Assembly (NCBI GenBank): GCA_020284085.1 | Contig: JACEVL010000482.1 | Coordinates: 267,001 to 331,000, forward strand | Direction of reading: 5' to 3' | Length of the DNA stretch: 64,000 bases | Origin: Aporrectodea caliginosa | Taxonomy: Eukaryota > Annelida > Clitellata > Crassiclitellata > Lumbricidae | In this document: in pieces, positions 41,305-53,079 of the stretch | How the letters are laid out: the number at the start of each line of letters is the position of its first letter | How positions within the stretch are numbered: position 1 is the stretch's first letter | Made by a program: the position numbers and the translations under genes | The notes under the pieces: generated by a model | Told to the model about the DNA's origin: nothing | Database searches by the model: none | What the model saw: only the letters and a program-made list of their open reading frames with translations

Positions 41305-41781
41305 AGTTGGAACCACCAAAGAAAAGAAAATCTTGTATGGATGCCGCTTCGAAGGAGGTCTTGGTCGCGTCCAATGGAAATAGTACAGAGTCACAAATTG
41401 AGGCTCAAAACAGTCATGACATTCAAGTGTCAGCTGATCATTTGCAGCTGCAGGGTGAAAATCATCAATCGGAAGGCGCCTGTCCTCTTTGCTTTCTCTC
41501 TCCGTGCGTGGGTTCTGCATCTCCAGGTTGGCTTGGCGGAGGACAAGCAGCGCATGCAGCTAACAGTCCAATACGAAGAGTAATTTATGGTAAATATTGG
41601 AAGATCATTTGCAACTTGGGTGGGTGGACGAGCCCATTATATCTGGCCAAGAAACTAACGGAATCGAACGGTGTACTTCATATATATGCGGGAAATAATG
41701 CCAGATTGCGTAGTGCGAAAAGTGAGATCGTTGTATCCGAATCCAACAGGCACGCCTTACATGGGCCACAAGTGGGAGTAA
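41305..41781 (+). pseudogene. Cys-motif protein of the TTAA transposon, frameshifted
   Basis: A splice acceptor (TTTGTTCCATTTGCAG) ends at 41304. The exon starts LEPPKKRKS, a nuclear-localisation-like signal. Then CPLCFLSPCVG, WLGGGQAAH, RRVIYGKYWKIICNLGGW and YLAKK follow in frame. After about 41660 the frame stops making sense, but one base over it continues REIMPDCVVRKVRSLYPNP and ends YMGHKWE at TAA 41779-41781. That ordered pattern recurs, as I recall, in many uncharacterised multicopy proteins of marine invertebrates. A single extra base in ACGGAATCG (about 41660-41661) explains the break. The uncorrected frame runs on to 41852. The role in transposition is unknown; DNA or zinc binding is possible. 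Confidence 0.65.
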
Positions 41782-41993
41782 CATTGATACTTTGGATAAT
41801 TCGCAGGACTTTGCTTAGACAGAGAGATTTTTATTGTACACTTACTTTCTGACATAAAGCAGAATTTTATCGATTGTGAGCTGCTTATGTACACCTGTCA
41901 TAGCCTTGGTAATAGCATTGGTAGTTATTATTAGACCTAAGCTTATCCACAAGTTCACAACAGCTATGATTCAATGTAACATAACATTCCCCC

Positions 41994-42083
41994 ATTTTCA
42001 ATTTATATAGCGCCTCTTGAAGATTCCTACTCAGAGGTGGATTTAAACCTGAATTGCCCTCAATTGCTCGGCGCCACACGAAA
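41994..42083. repeat. LINE/SINE-type tail inside the TTAA transposon
   Basis: ATTTATATAGCGCCTCTTGA ... CTACTCAGAGG matches similar tails at 23105 and 38675. It is probably a SINE remnant inserted between the two transposon genes. Confidence 0.4.
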
Positions 42084-42894
42084 ACCACGTTACGGAGACT
42101 AGGTTTTTCATAAGTGCTATGTCAAATCAATTTTGCAATGGCCACAGTCCCTTGTCCGTTCAATCTTCTTTTTTTCTTGCTTGGATTAGGACCTCGTTGA
42201 GGGGGGGTAAGCCACAGATTCATTTTGATACAGATTGGAGCATCTTGTTACTGATCGGATGCCCTTCGTGGCATCAACCACAGTTTTCCGCTGTGGACCT
42301 AGTCTTGGTGATGAACACATGCCCGCTAGGCAGAGGGTCATCAGGCTTATTTAAATTGGGTCATGTGCTCCCATGTCACAAGGCTGTTATTGGATATTTG
42401 CAGCTTTTAGTTGTCAAGCAAAATGCCACTCTTTTTCTACAGTGTGCCCTACTAGCCTTGCCGCTGTTGGTCCGCGACTGCTTATTCGTCAGATATAACC
42501 CTGCTTATTTCGCAGTTGACCTCTATTTCTAGAGGTCGTTCCACTATCCGCCACCTGTGGACGCGTGTGATAGCAGTCAGCTCTGCCACACATCAGCTCT
42601 GCCACACATCTCTCTGTCCTATGCCAGGCCAAAATCCGGGGAGGTCAAGCAGAGTAGACAGCAGAATACTAAGGTGGTTATGTGTAATGACGGTTGATGG
42701 TTATGTAGCACTGATATGTTTGATTTTAGTGTATCATACAATATTGTCACAGCTCTTACGGTTATTCTACTGCGTAGGGTGCATTGCTTTCATTTGAAAA
42801 GCTCTCACTGTCTCCTAATTGGTCGTCATCGGATTCGTCCGAAGAGATTTCACTCTGGCAGGTCTCCTTATCTGCAGAAGTTTCTGTCACATTG

Positions 42895-42989
42895 CATTGC
42901 TAGGGCAGACTAGACCCGGCAGGGTATACCCCGTACAGACCCTACCCCGATCAATTGACCACTTGTATATATAACCGAGCTTTGGGTCG
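42895..42989 (+). promoter_or_regulatory. Duplicated promoter-like segment B
   Basis: 95 bp matching 40431-40528, with TATA motif TTGTATATATAACCGAG at 42963-42979. It lies about 0.58 kb upstream of the transposase ATG. Confidence 0.55.
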
Positions 42990-43570
42990 TATACCTGTAT
43001 ATAAATGCCAGCTGTTGATGCTGTCACCGTTGCCTTATTATACCCGGAACACTAAAGACACTAGACTGCGATGAAGGCTCCCCAGGGCACTAAATCGGCT
43101 CTCAGCTGACACTTCATGCTGTAACAGACGTTCGTCTCCCTATTCAGTCACCTTGTAGTCTGTAGGATTGTTTATATTTGGTCCCTCAGCTGCCAAGTGT
43201 AAGCTGTATTTCATATTCTAAGAATTTGCACCAGTAATATATCAGATGCTAATATACAGCCTAAGGAAGAGAGACTAGGTCACATGCCAAAATATGCTAA
43301 TGAACTTAGGAAATGAACTTAGGAAATGTCCTTTCACAATTGAGTCTTGGTTTGCAGTACTCATTCTAGTTTGAATTTCGCTGCAGCAGAGTTGAGCTTC
43401 GTAATTTCTTCACTTCATAGCCATTTTAAATCGCATAGTCGATACACCTTATATCTCGTGTCTGTATATCATATTATTATCTTATTTCAGTAGTGGACCT
43501 TATAGTAGTATAACATTGTATTTCGTTAGTGGACATATATTAGTATCATTATATCGAACTATTTCCAAAG

Positions 43571-44581
43571 ATGGATGGAGACTACGCTGTACCAACGACA
43601 CCGACTTCAGGTGTTGCAGTTGGCAACATGCGAACATTTAAAAAACGGTTGTCTGATGGATCTACCAAGAGTTATAGCTACCCTTACGCTTCTGTAAGGA
43701 AACATTTTGAATTAACTTTTACAACCGACAGTGATAAACTTAAATTTGAGCAAAAATGTGAGGACATTCGCTTGGCGTTGGGAGTAAAAAGTTTGAAAGA
43801 TGTTCTGGTGAAAGTCATAATGGATGTTGACACCAATAAGCTCTCTTCTGCAACTCAACATCCGCAGCAGACACTCACCATGTCTTCAGTCACGGAAGAA
43901 GTAAGTGAATCAACTTCACTGACTGATCCAGCATCTGTCACAGCAGCAATATCAGCAGCTCCAGCAACAGCTTTGGAGACTGCACATGAGAATTTTGTTG
44001 GGCAGTGCTCCAGCATTGCCCAGTTGATCGACACAATCTCACAACATTCATCCACATGTGTGACGCCGTATTCAGTGAAGTCATGGACACACAGTGGTCA
44101 TGTGCTGTCGGTGGATATGGAGTGTGCGAAAAAACACTCCCTTCAGTGGAGTTCCTCATCCACAATAGACAGTGAGCGGAAGGAATTTGAAGTCAACCAC
44201 CGAGTGATGTTGAGCTACCTGGCCTCTGGTATGACACCCATACAGTACGAGCGCTTTAGCGACTTCAGTCGGTTTGGACTATTGTCAGACCTTTTCCGCA
44301 GGAGGAATATGGTTACATTTAGTGCCATTTCTGAGAACCTGCGAAAGCAATCTATATTTGGCGCTAGAGCGCAGGAGTCTTCACTGTCGCCTGATGGAGC
44401 TATCTCTATAATGACTGACGCACGACATCATTGTAGACGAAATAGTTATCACACCGACCATGTTGCTATCGGGTTGAAAACTCACAAAGTCGTTGATATT
44501 CAACACATTAACGGGAATGATGATAACTGTTCACAGCGTCACGAGGCAGTGGGATTCGACAGGATGTATCTATGCATTTAA
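43571..44581 (+). pseudogene. Kolobok-like transposase, C-terminally truncated by captured DNA
   Basis: 336 codons from ATG 43571. The N-terminal third has a helical region (SVRKHFELTFTTDSDKLKFE) and a Ser/Thr-rich linker. Around residues 275-333 lies SIMTDARHHCRRNSYHTDH...THKVVDIQHI...CSQRHEAVGFDRMY, which I read as the block with the first catalytic Asp of a DDE-type nuclease. After RMY the sequence switches at 44570 into the 321-bp captured segment, adding L-C-I and a TAA. The rest of the catalytic domain is absent, so it cannot be active. The product could still bind DNA. Family assignment rests on motif memory plus TTAA termini. Confidence 0.65.
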
Positions 44582-44890
44582 TTTTGCTCAGCGACTTGAA
44601 TGACTACCATGCTTTGGTAACATGATATCTTCTGAAACCTTTACGCTGTTAACAATGCGCATGCGATATTTGTTTTTTTACCTGGTAAATGGACAAAATA
44701 TGAGTCATAATTAGGTATTTTGTGTGAAGTACAAAAACTTCAACAGCAATAAAACAACAGGACAACCTAACACCAAGATAGGCGAAGGAAAGATGGCAAG
44801 TAATTTCAGGCTGTTGGACCAACGATCGAGTCACGACAGAGAATGCTCGGCGCTGCATGATGATGATGTGCGGAAGCAATTAAGGGACTC
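44570..44890. repeat. 321-bp captured segment within the TTAA transposon
   Basis: Appears identical to 33235-33555 in inverse orientation. It abuts the transposase break on the left and the 17-bp terminal repeat on the right with no spacer, replacing the original transposase C-terminus and right subterminal sequence. Confidence 0.85.
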
Positions 44891-44911
44891 ACCTAAAACC
44901 TTGGGCTTTAA

Positions 44912-45296
44912 GTGTAAACTCTTCTCCGTTCGGTTCCGCATAAGCTCAAGTGACCAACGTCTGTCACCTGGCAGTCTAGCCGGAAATTACACCGGTAATT
45001 ATACCTCTAGTAGAGGGAAACGCATGGCTGGCAATCGTCCGCCCTTCGCCCACAACCCATAAATTTCCTTCCGACGGCGCCCAGGGGTACGTTCTAAACC
45101 GACGTATGCTAATTCGACTGCTCGGCGCATGCATATGCGCGACGGCCCGGAACGAATTTCACGCGGTCGAAATCCGCACCCACACCAGGGGATTTCCCCG
45201 GAGTCATGGCAACAGATGTGCAGCGCCGTTCAGCTCTATTTCCATGGATAGAACAAATCTGGTGTGGACTGCTGTAAACATACTATACAGAAAAAT
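44912..45296. other. No gene seen
   Basis: GC-richer spacer between two mobile elements. Confidence 0.45.
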
Positions 45297-45783
45297 GGTT
45301 ATCCCGTAGTTTAGGTTGCTAAATTATTCTAATGTCTTCAATGTCGTACTTGACGTTGGTAAGTAAGCACTCTACCTATGTCCATCATAACTATAATCAA
45401 TCCCGCTTCCATTTCATCGAGAATTCTTTTTTAATCAATCTAGCTTCCATTTAATGAAAAAATGACCCAACTTCTATTTAACCAGAAAAATATTTTTCAT
45501 CAATGGAACTGTTATGTAAGCAAAGAACTTTTCCCATGGGTCCAGCTTCGACTTACGGAAACAATTATTTTCATTATTCCAGCTTCTATTGCATCAAAAA
45601 CTAAGTTTCATCAATACAGCTTCCATTTAGGCTACGGTAAAAATTATTTCCAACTTCTATTTAAAGATAGAAATGGTTTCATCAGTCCCACTTCCAGTTA
45701 GGGAAGCAATTTTTTCCTCAATCCAGCTTCCATTTCAATTTGACGATATAAAATAATTTAGCAAGCTAAACTACGGTTTACCC
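45297..45783. mobile_element. TIR element carrying a minisatellite, copy 2
   Basis: Same family as 15363-15854, in reverse orientation. Ends GGTTATCCCGTAGTTTAGG and (reversed) GGGTAAACCGTAGTTTAG. AGAAAAAT flanks both sides (45289-45296, 45784-45791), an 8-bp target duplication. The interior has about nine degenerate units with core ATCNANCCAGCTTCCATTT. Confidence 0.8.
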
Positions 45784-46309
45784 AGAAAAATTTCACATCG
45801 TGGCGGCGCGTAGAGTAGCAATACGCGCGGCTTGTAGAGGTTTCGTCCATATACTATTAAAAAGCGTTCTTTATTCTTCGGTCGCCTTTGGCCTCTCCTG
45901 TGAGACCCGGTGGAAACCAATCCGGCTTCACGGATGAAGCCTCGTTCGCTGCTGCTGTGAGAACTTTCTGGGCACGTTCTAAATACGACTTCAGGTCAGA
46001 CGAAAGAAAAAACGCAGATTATAACATTGTGTTTTGCTGTAGAGTCGACGTTAAACAGGCGTGAACCGACGTCTCCGCTTAAGCCGTTCATTCAACTAAA
46101 TCAGAACGTTAAGCTCGGTATTCGATACACGGAGAATTAAAATCTACCAGAAAATTAACTTAAAGGCAAGATCAGGAAACCAATACAGGTATGTAACCGT
46201 ATGTTGGTTAACTTTTGCATACGGCTGGCTGGCTTTATATAGCGCAATTGTAGGCCTATATAGCGTGGTTGGATATTTTGACCTAAAGGTTACACGGATG
46301 CCTATGGAG
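45784..46309. other. No gene seen
   Basis: Mixed spacer with a TTTATATAGCGCAATTG tail-like motif at about 46235. Confidence 0.4.
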
Positions 46310-46637
46310 CAGGGCTTCCCAACCTGGATGCCGCAGAACCACAGGGTGCCGCGAACCTGTTCAAGGTGCCGCAGCTGGATGGCAGAATGGCTGATTCATA
46401 ACACTTGCTGCTTTTTCTGTAAAACTGCAGAACTACTGAATATCACTACTAACATAGACCTATAACTATAACTATCTTCTAAACTTAGAGTTGAAATAGT
46501 CACAGCACTGCGGATGAATACCAAAATGTTGCTTGTCATTAAAATAAGTAACTAATTAAAATAAATAAAACGAAATTAAAGCCAGTGCCGTTGATGCTAG
46601 TAGGGTGCCGTAATCTGAAAAAGATTTGGAGCCACTG
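46310..46637. mobile_element. Probable hAT-type miniature (328 bp)
   Basis: Ends CAGGGCTTCCCAACCTGG and (reversed) CAGTGGCTCCAAATC. An inner GGTGCCGC motif is repeated near both ends. Flanks CTATGGAG and TATAGAAC are only weakly alike. Confidence 0.45.
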
Positions 46638-46849
46638 TATAGAACATGTCTTTACAGGCTAATGAATTTGTTTAGGATGTGAGATTTGACAATATAATTA
46701 TAGTGGTGTTCCTGTTCCAGTTAGACCTGATAATAATTTAATTTAGTAATGTTATTCTCCCTATACTTGAATATATGGTGATGAGAAAGTTCATTTGCAC
46801 ATTTGCACTACACTTACAAGACAGTGTTGTTTCTGAAAAGGTGCTATAT

Positions 46850-47045
46850 GAATGTCTGAATGCATACATATATGCCTACACAATTATGTACATAATTACA
46901 TACATGAATATGCATACACATACATGCATGTAAACTGCATACATATGCACACACAACTCATACACACACAAGACAACCAACTATAGCAATACATACATAT
47001 ACACAAACACCTCATACATGCATAACATACTAACACACACATACA
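46850..47045. repeat. Degenerate ACATA/CACA microsatellite
   Basis: Runs of CATACATATGC, ACACAC and CATACATA. Low complexity, no coding. Confidence 0.7.
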
Positions 47046-47049
47046 TACA

Positions 47050-47125
47050 CTATGGCACTACTCTGATAGTGCCAGTCTGAAGCCTGCAGAAAGGAGGAGG
47101 AGGAGGGCTAAGCTAATCATCTGTA
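47050..47125. repeat. SINE-body fragment
   Basis: TAGTGCCAGTCTGAAGCCTG then AGGAGGAGGAGGGC matches the body of the repeats at 61340-61430 and 62260-62330. Confidence 0.4.
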
Positions 47126-47519
47126 GTGTTACAACACAGTGTGTTAAACAGCAACTAATCTATCAACACATGCATACAATGACATTAGAGGAGACAATAT
47201 TACATCTGGTTAAATTACCTAAGATTACACTGCATAACAATGTTTGTAGGATATTAGATTAGAATTTCATTATGTGACTAGTTTCATATTATGTTCCGGC
47301 TTCTATATCATAACAGCCGGATCAGAGGGTAGTGAAGCACATGCAGCCATCCCCCCAGGGAGCTTTCCCTCAGCCCTCTCCTTTGGTCTCTACCTCCATA
47401 GGAAGTGGCAAGGCAGGGGTGAGAGGGAAGGGGGAGGGACACTTCTCAAATGGGAGTTAAATGGGGAGAATTATCTAAATACTGGATAACACAGCTCTTT
47501 GTATCTATAATGTACATAA

Positions 47520-47557
<38 letters not shown>

Positions 47558-47558
47558 C

Positions 47559-47900
47559 CAGTGTTTCTTAACCAGTGTTCGACCGAACCCCTGGGGTTCG
47601 GTGAGCCAGTGCCAGAGGTTCGGCAGAGGTCCTCTGAAATATATACATGTTCAGGGTCGGTGAGTGTGAGTGAAAAATCATTTGCTATTTTATTTTTATT
47701 TTTCGACTTTTATTTAATAAAATAGTTAACTGTAAGTAGTTCATGTGTTGAATGTATTAATATTGTATCACATTTTGGTACAATTTTTATTTCCTTTTGT
47801 TCCCATTAGTTAAAAATTATTGTTCAAACTTGAGGGGTTCGGTGAATGGTCATGGATTTCTCTTGGGGTTCGGCTCCCTTGAAAAGGTTAAGAACCACTG
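47559..47900. mobile_element. hAT-type miniature element (342 bp)
   Basis: Ends CAGTGTTTCTTAACC and (reversed) CAGTGGTTCTTAACC, with perfect 8-bp duplications TATTAGAC (47551-47558, 47901-47908). GGTTCGG motifs recur near both ends. A (TA)n run abuts the left duplication. Confidence 0.9.
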
Positions 47901-47916
47901 TATTAGACAATACCCA

Positions 47917-48058
<142 letters not shown>

Positions 48059-48059
48059 C

Positions 48060-49825
48060 ATATTATCCCACTCCTGAACATCCTGTTGGATAACTGTTAA
48101 TGCCTGTCAAAGCCACCTGTTTGATTTCCCTGTGGATGTGACAGTTGGAGAGGTGACCAGGTAAGCACCCCATTAGTTTTACATTAGGGTTTGGACTAAA
48201 CCTGCAGAAGAGATAAAGGATTTGACCTGGCATTAAGGCCTCACCCACAGATCCTTCAGAAGTGCAGCCACATTTCAACAAATGGACTAGAGTACCAGAT
48301 AACAATAAATTCACCTGCCAACCCTGGACCCAAAGATGAAAGATGTGTTGGAATTTTGCTAGCCCAGAAGGGAAATTCCTAAAAACCGTTCACGAAATGC
48401 AAAATCTGCCCAAAGAAACAACCACCGTTAGTTGTTTTAGGATTTTTTGGGTTTTGTTATTGTGGTGCTTATTACCAACAAAATCATCATTGTCTTCTTT
48501 TTCATCATCAACTCTTTCTTGTCATAGTTTTTGTTGGTGTTATACATCATCACCACCACCACCAACAACACTACCACAAGCCCACAACCACCAACATCAT
48601 CATCGTCATCGTCTTCATCATCATGTCATCATCATCAATATCACAATAGTATAAACAACAATAATCTCATTGTTGTGAGGCAACAGTGTCATCATGACAT
48701 TGTCCTTTACAATCATACTGGTATTTTGCTTTACTTTCACTTACTGTATACAGTCACTTTTATAAATTTATAATGATTACTAATTACCTGTAAACATTCT
48801 TTCACCTATTAATGTTTCACCTATTATTTGCTTGACTTCTGTCTTAAGGTATGACATTTACTTTTACTACAGTTTTATTGTTACCTACATTTACATCTTG
48901 ATTATTTGTTTTAACTTGTTCTAATGAAAATGGTGCAATAAAATTAAGTTTAGTGTCTGGGTTGTTTTTCATGGTGGTTCCTTATGACTATCAGGATTAC
49001 CATTGGTTTAAATTCTTCTACAAGGCCATATTTGTAATGTAATTTGGTCATTCATTTATGCAGCACAACATCTAAGAAACTCTTGAGTAGGTTTTGGTAA
49101 AAGTTCAGAGCTGACTGAAGTTGAATATTGGTTGAAGTTCAAATTGGTTAAAGTTCATATTCTTTGACTTTGGCTTATTCTTGACCTTTTCTTGACCTTA
49201 CAGTACTTTGGGGCCTGTCAGTCAAAGCCTATTGATGCTTTGTGGTGCTTGGGGCCAATAGAGCAGGGTGGTTGTCTTGCCATTGAGTGTGGTCTGAACT
49301 ATGGCCTGTGGGGTAATTTGATGCCGATGCTGCTTGTTCTGATTCGAGACTGAATCGCTTCTTGTGAGGCTCAGAAACAGAATCCTGCTAAGAATGGAAA
49401 CTGATTTCCGCTGTTCAGTTTATCGAAATGCGACACTGCTGCCTTTGGTGGTTGATGTCTGTTGAGCGCTGAACATCCTCATTGTTTTACATTTCGGGGC
49501 AGGCATATGGCTACCTGGACTATAGTCCGGCTCTGTCAGAGGTCTCTGGGGGCATTTTGTTGGGTCTGTATCAACCAATATGTTAGACCTCAGATTTTGA
49601 CCTACTATACAGCCCGACGACATTGGTTTCATCCCGATGACATTGGTTTCATTTGAAGTCATCATTGTCTAGTTCCGACAACAGCTTGAAATCCACACAC
49701 TTTACGTCTTTACTCCCCATCAGTACTTACTTTCTTAATGTTTGCTCTTTAAACTTGGTAGTGTATTTGTTTACCTTCTTACTTAAGTAAAGTATCTTTC
49801 GATCGCCACATATTCTATTGAAACT
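48060..49825. other. No gene seen; some low complexity
   Basis: A (CAT/CAC)n-rich stretch covers about 48480-48650. AATAAA occurs at 48938 but no exon is supported. Confidence 0.45.
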
Positions 49826-49831
49826 GTATTA

Positions 49832-51290
49832 TAATAATAATTACGACAATTTCTATGGCGCCGTAACACGGCCATGCCGTTACAAGGGCGCCTTACAAGA
49901 CAACTAACAACAGTCGGGATAGGCCCTGGCGAACAAATGTGATTTTAGCATGGATTTAAAAGAGTCCAATGAGTCGGTCAATCGGATAGCAGGAGGAAGT
50001 CTGTTCCAGCATCGAGGACCGGCGGCCGAGAAAGCACGATCACCGAAGCGCGTCCTCATCCTCCGCACACGGAGATCAATCTTCGCAAGCGATCGGAGCC
50101 GGAGCCCGGACGCAGAGGAATGAGTCCCAGTGCAGCAATCGCGCAGGTACTCGGGCGCAGCTCCATGTAGTGATTTAAAGACAAGCAGACAGAGCTTGAA
50201 CTCGATGCGGAACGGAACAGGCAGCCAATGGAGGACATCGCGGAGGAGCGGCGTGATGTGGTCGTACTTCCTCCTATTGCAGATGAGCCTCGCCGCAGCA
50301 TTGAGAACCGACTGGAGTCCATCCAAGAGACACGCAGGCGCGCCGGCCAGCAGGCTGTTACAACGGTCCACTTTGGAAGCGACGAAGGCGGCGACGGCCG
50401 CTCTCGCAGCCTCAAAGGGTAAGGACTTGATGCAGCTCCTGATGAGACGGAGCTGGCGAAAGCAAGAGCCGACGGTCCACGCGACGTGGCGCCTCATGGA
50501 CAGATCAGACTCCAGCAGGACGCCGAGATTACGCACAGAGGTCGAGGGCCGTATCGGGGCCCCACAGACATTCAGCGCGTCGGTGTCGAGATGGAGACAC
50601 CGTCTGCTAGTCGCGCACCACAGAAAGTCCGTCTTCTCTGGGTTGAGTCGCAATCTGTTGGACCGCATCCATTCAGCGATCCGCTCAATACCGAGCTCCA
50701 TTCGTCGCCGCTGCTGTTCGACTGTCGATGGAGGTCCCCACGTGTAGAGCTGAGAGTCGTCGGCATAGAAATGTGATGATAGACCGAGACTGGCAGCAAG
50801 CTCACCCAGGTCGGCGGTGTAGAGCAGGAACAGCAGCGGCCCAAGCACGGAGCCCTGAGGAACGCCGCAGGAGAGGGAGCGGACGGTAGAAAGGACCCCG
50901 TCGAAGAGGACCGTCTGTCGGCGATCGCAGAGATAGGAGCGAAGCCAGTCAAGCGCGGCCGAGCGGATCCCGTACGTCCTCGAGAGGCGCTCCACCAGAA
51001 CATCGTGGTCTACCGTGTCGAAGGCGGCCGAGAGGTCAAGCAGACCAAGCAGAGCGTAGTCGCCCGCCTCGATCGCCTCCGTGAGGTCAGTTACCACCTT
51101 TAGGAGAGCGGTCTCGGTCGAGTGGTACTTCCGGTAGGCCGACTGATGGACCGGCAGAAGGCCGGCCGACGACAGGTAATCGGTTAGCTGGACGCTAACG
51201 ACGCGCTCGAGAAGCTTCGACAGGAATGAGAGGTTGGAGATCGGTCGGTAGCTGGAGAGTTCGCAAGGGGAAAGCGTGGCAAGTCCCTAC
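49832..51290 (-). mobile_element. 5'-truncated CR1/L2-like LINE
   Basis: Contains the distal part of an RT ORF and a 3' end reading (- strand) GGCGCCATAGAAATTGTCG followed by TAATTATTATTATAATA, a microsatellite-like tail typical of CR1/L2 LINEs. The 5' break is near 51290. Confidence 0.8.
49904..51288 (-). CDS. LINE reverse transcriptase, 5'-partial
   Basis: The frame is open from about 51288 (just after an in-frame TAG) to the stop at 49904, about 460 codons with no interruption. In order: SSYRPISNLSFLSKLLERV, QSAYRKYHSTETALLKV, LDLSAAFDTVDH (catalytic Asp), GVPQGSVLGPLLF, FYADDSQLY (YADD active site), then CWNRLPPAIR near the C-terminus. These match the RT of CR1/L2-group non-LTR retrotransposons. 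The endonuclease and the N-terminal part of ORF2 are missing, so this copy cannot move by itself. The intact frame points to a fairly young insertion. Confidence 0.85.
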
Positions 51291-52400
51291 TTAGCGGAAT
51301 CATTGATCCCTTCAGGGCCTTCCCTTGTGGCATTCAGCAATCCATACTTAAAAGAGCAGTCTGATTTGTAATATAATTGTTTATGGCTGGTTGGCTACAA
51401 ATAAATGAATGATTGATTGAATGAATTTACTTACTTTGAACGTGGTCACCTCGCTCTGGCCACCCTGACAACTGGACTCAGGTCTTCATTGGACATCTCT
51501 GGACAACCACTCTGGCATGACACAGCACTCATGGTGCCCTGCACTTGGCTTTCAGTAGCACTTTAGAAAAATCTGGTGTATAAAATTTGATTGCGATTAC
51601 TTGCCTTCTTGCTCACTTACCTAATTACTTGCTTACCTGCTTACTTACTTACTGGTAAAGAGGTTATAGGGGCTGGTTTTGTAGTAGAGTATAGTAGACA
51701 TATACGAAAGCCTTAAGCATAGCTGCATGTCAGGATCTGAGTCATTGTCTCATTTGTCTGTACCTCGGTCAGATTTGTTGAAAGAGATTTTTAAAATCAG
51801 AAGTTAACGTTGTCCATTGCCAATTATCTTTTATGCTGCCTTTGAGTACTTCTTGAAATGTTCCACAAATTCATGTTAATGACTGAATGCTTTCATGCTT
51901 TTATGAATGCACAAGTCGTACTTTTCGTTTATCTGTTGCGTTTAAATTTTTAAACTCTGGTTCTGTGCTTTTTGTCTGGTCCGAGTTATTAAGACTGTTA
52001 CGCAGCTCGTTATGTTAATCTGGAGTGCAGAAAGGAAATGGCTGTGTGCTGATTGGTGGATTTATTATAGCTGTGAGTGAATTATGCAGAAGTTCATGGG
52101 GTTCAAACAGTTAATGGGGTGGGGTGGGTAGATGATTTTCCTGTGAGTCTGAAGACTAGAGATATAGCTCCTTTTGTGACAGTCCTGAGATTTTGACCAG
52201 TGCTGCTTGTGTTCTTTATTATCAACTTTGATATTTTGCCCCAAGTCAGATCTTTACCAATTAGGATCTTTGCCTCTAAGCATTTGCACATATCACCAGC
52301 TCCAATGCATACGATTTAATAACTGCACTACGTGCAAAATGCATGCATATATATCAATATCAGTGTATATACCCATGTATGTGCATAATACATATATCTT
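51291..52400. other. Spacer with a LINE/SINE tail
   Basis: TTGGCTTTCAGTAGCACTTTAG at about 51548-51569 with ...TTGCGATTACTTGC after it resembles the shared CR1/L2 tail. No gene seen. Confidence 0.4.
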
Positions 52401-52745
52401 AATATATCATCATCGTCATAATCATCAGTTCCTGAAGCGGCGATGGGTACGAATATACTAGCATATATATCATTATCAGGACTTTATATTGTGGTGATTC
52501 ATGAAGATCACTGGCATTCACTGCTGCCTTGTGAGTATTTATTCTGATTGCATCATCATCATCGTCGTCGTCGTTGTCGCTGCCGCCGTCGTCGTCGTCA
52601 TCATCATCGGTCACTACTCCTATTATTATTATCTCTGTCATTGTTTTCATCAGGGTCATCATCGTAACCATTGCTCTTTCTCTTGTCACCAACGTCCTTG
52701 TCATTGTCTTGGTAGTCGTCATCATCATCATCATCATCGCCACAT
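52401..52745. repeat. Degenerate (ATC)n / (GTC)n low-complexity region
   Basis: Interrupted CATCATCGTCGTC-type trinucleotide runs. Long frames on both strands are artefacts. Confidence 0.75.
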
Positions 52746-53079
52746 GGCAGGCACTGACCTATGGAGTAGAGTTCTATATCTCAGTGATTGGCAGTTGGCA
52801 GGTGCTATGAATCACTTGCACTGACCAGACGTGGCATACTTAACGGACTAGGAAATGATGAACAACTTCCCATATGGCATACTGGAGCTGGGAAAGTCTC
52901 TGATGCTGATCTGAGACTACTGGATCAGAGAAAACTAAAAATGTCTGCTCAGAACGGCCACTTGTGTATAGCCCACAGCTCTAAATTGCTCCCACAGAAG
53001 CCCCGAAGAGATTTATTTGCACAGACCCAAACCATGTGGAAATTTGAAGGATAGTTGCCTTTAGTTTGTTTGTTCATTC

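Larger units (their letters stand above)
40143..44907 (+). mobile_element. Two-gene TTAA transposon, Kolobok-like (4.77 kb)
   Basis: The 17-bp inverted termini AGCCCAAGGTTTTAGGT (40143-40159) and ACCTAAAACCTTGGGCT (44891-44907) match perfectly and are flanked by TTAA (40139-40142, 44908-44911). TTAA duplication is known for Kolobok and piggyBac. The truncated transposase inside has a TDARH...SQRHE-type block that I associate with Kolobok-like DDE enzymes, from memory. Two genes are present: 41305-41781 and 43571-44581. Each follows a copy of the same TATA-containing segment. The last 321 bp before the right terminus are copied DNA also found at 33235-33555, so the element is a non-autonomous derivative. 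Confidence 0.8.

Noticed and set aside
33235..44890. Reading the 321-bp inverted pair as terminal repeats of an 11.7-kb transposon
   Set aside because: Outer flanks (GGCCACCGC and ACCTAAAACC) show no target duplication, and the right copy lies wholly inside a better-defined TTAA element.
52399..52743. Met/Asp-rich frame
   Set aside because: Trinucleotide low-complexity DNA read on the - strand.
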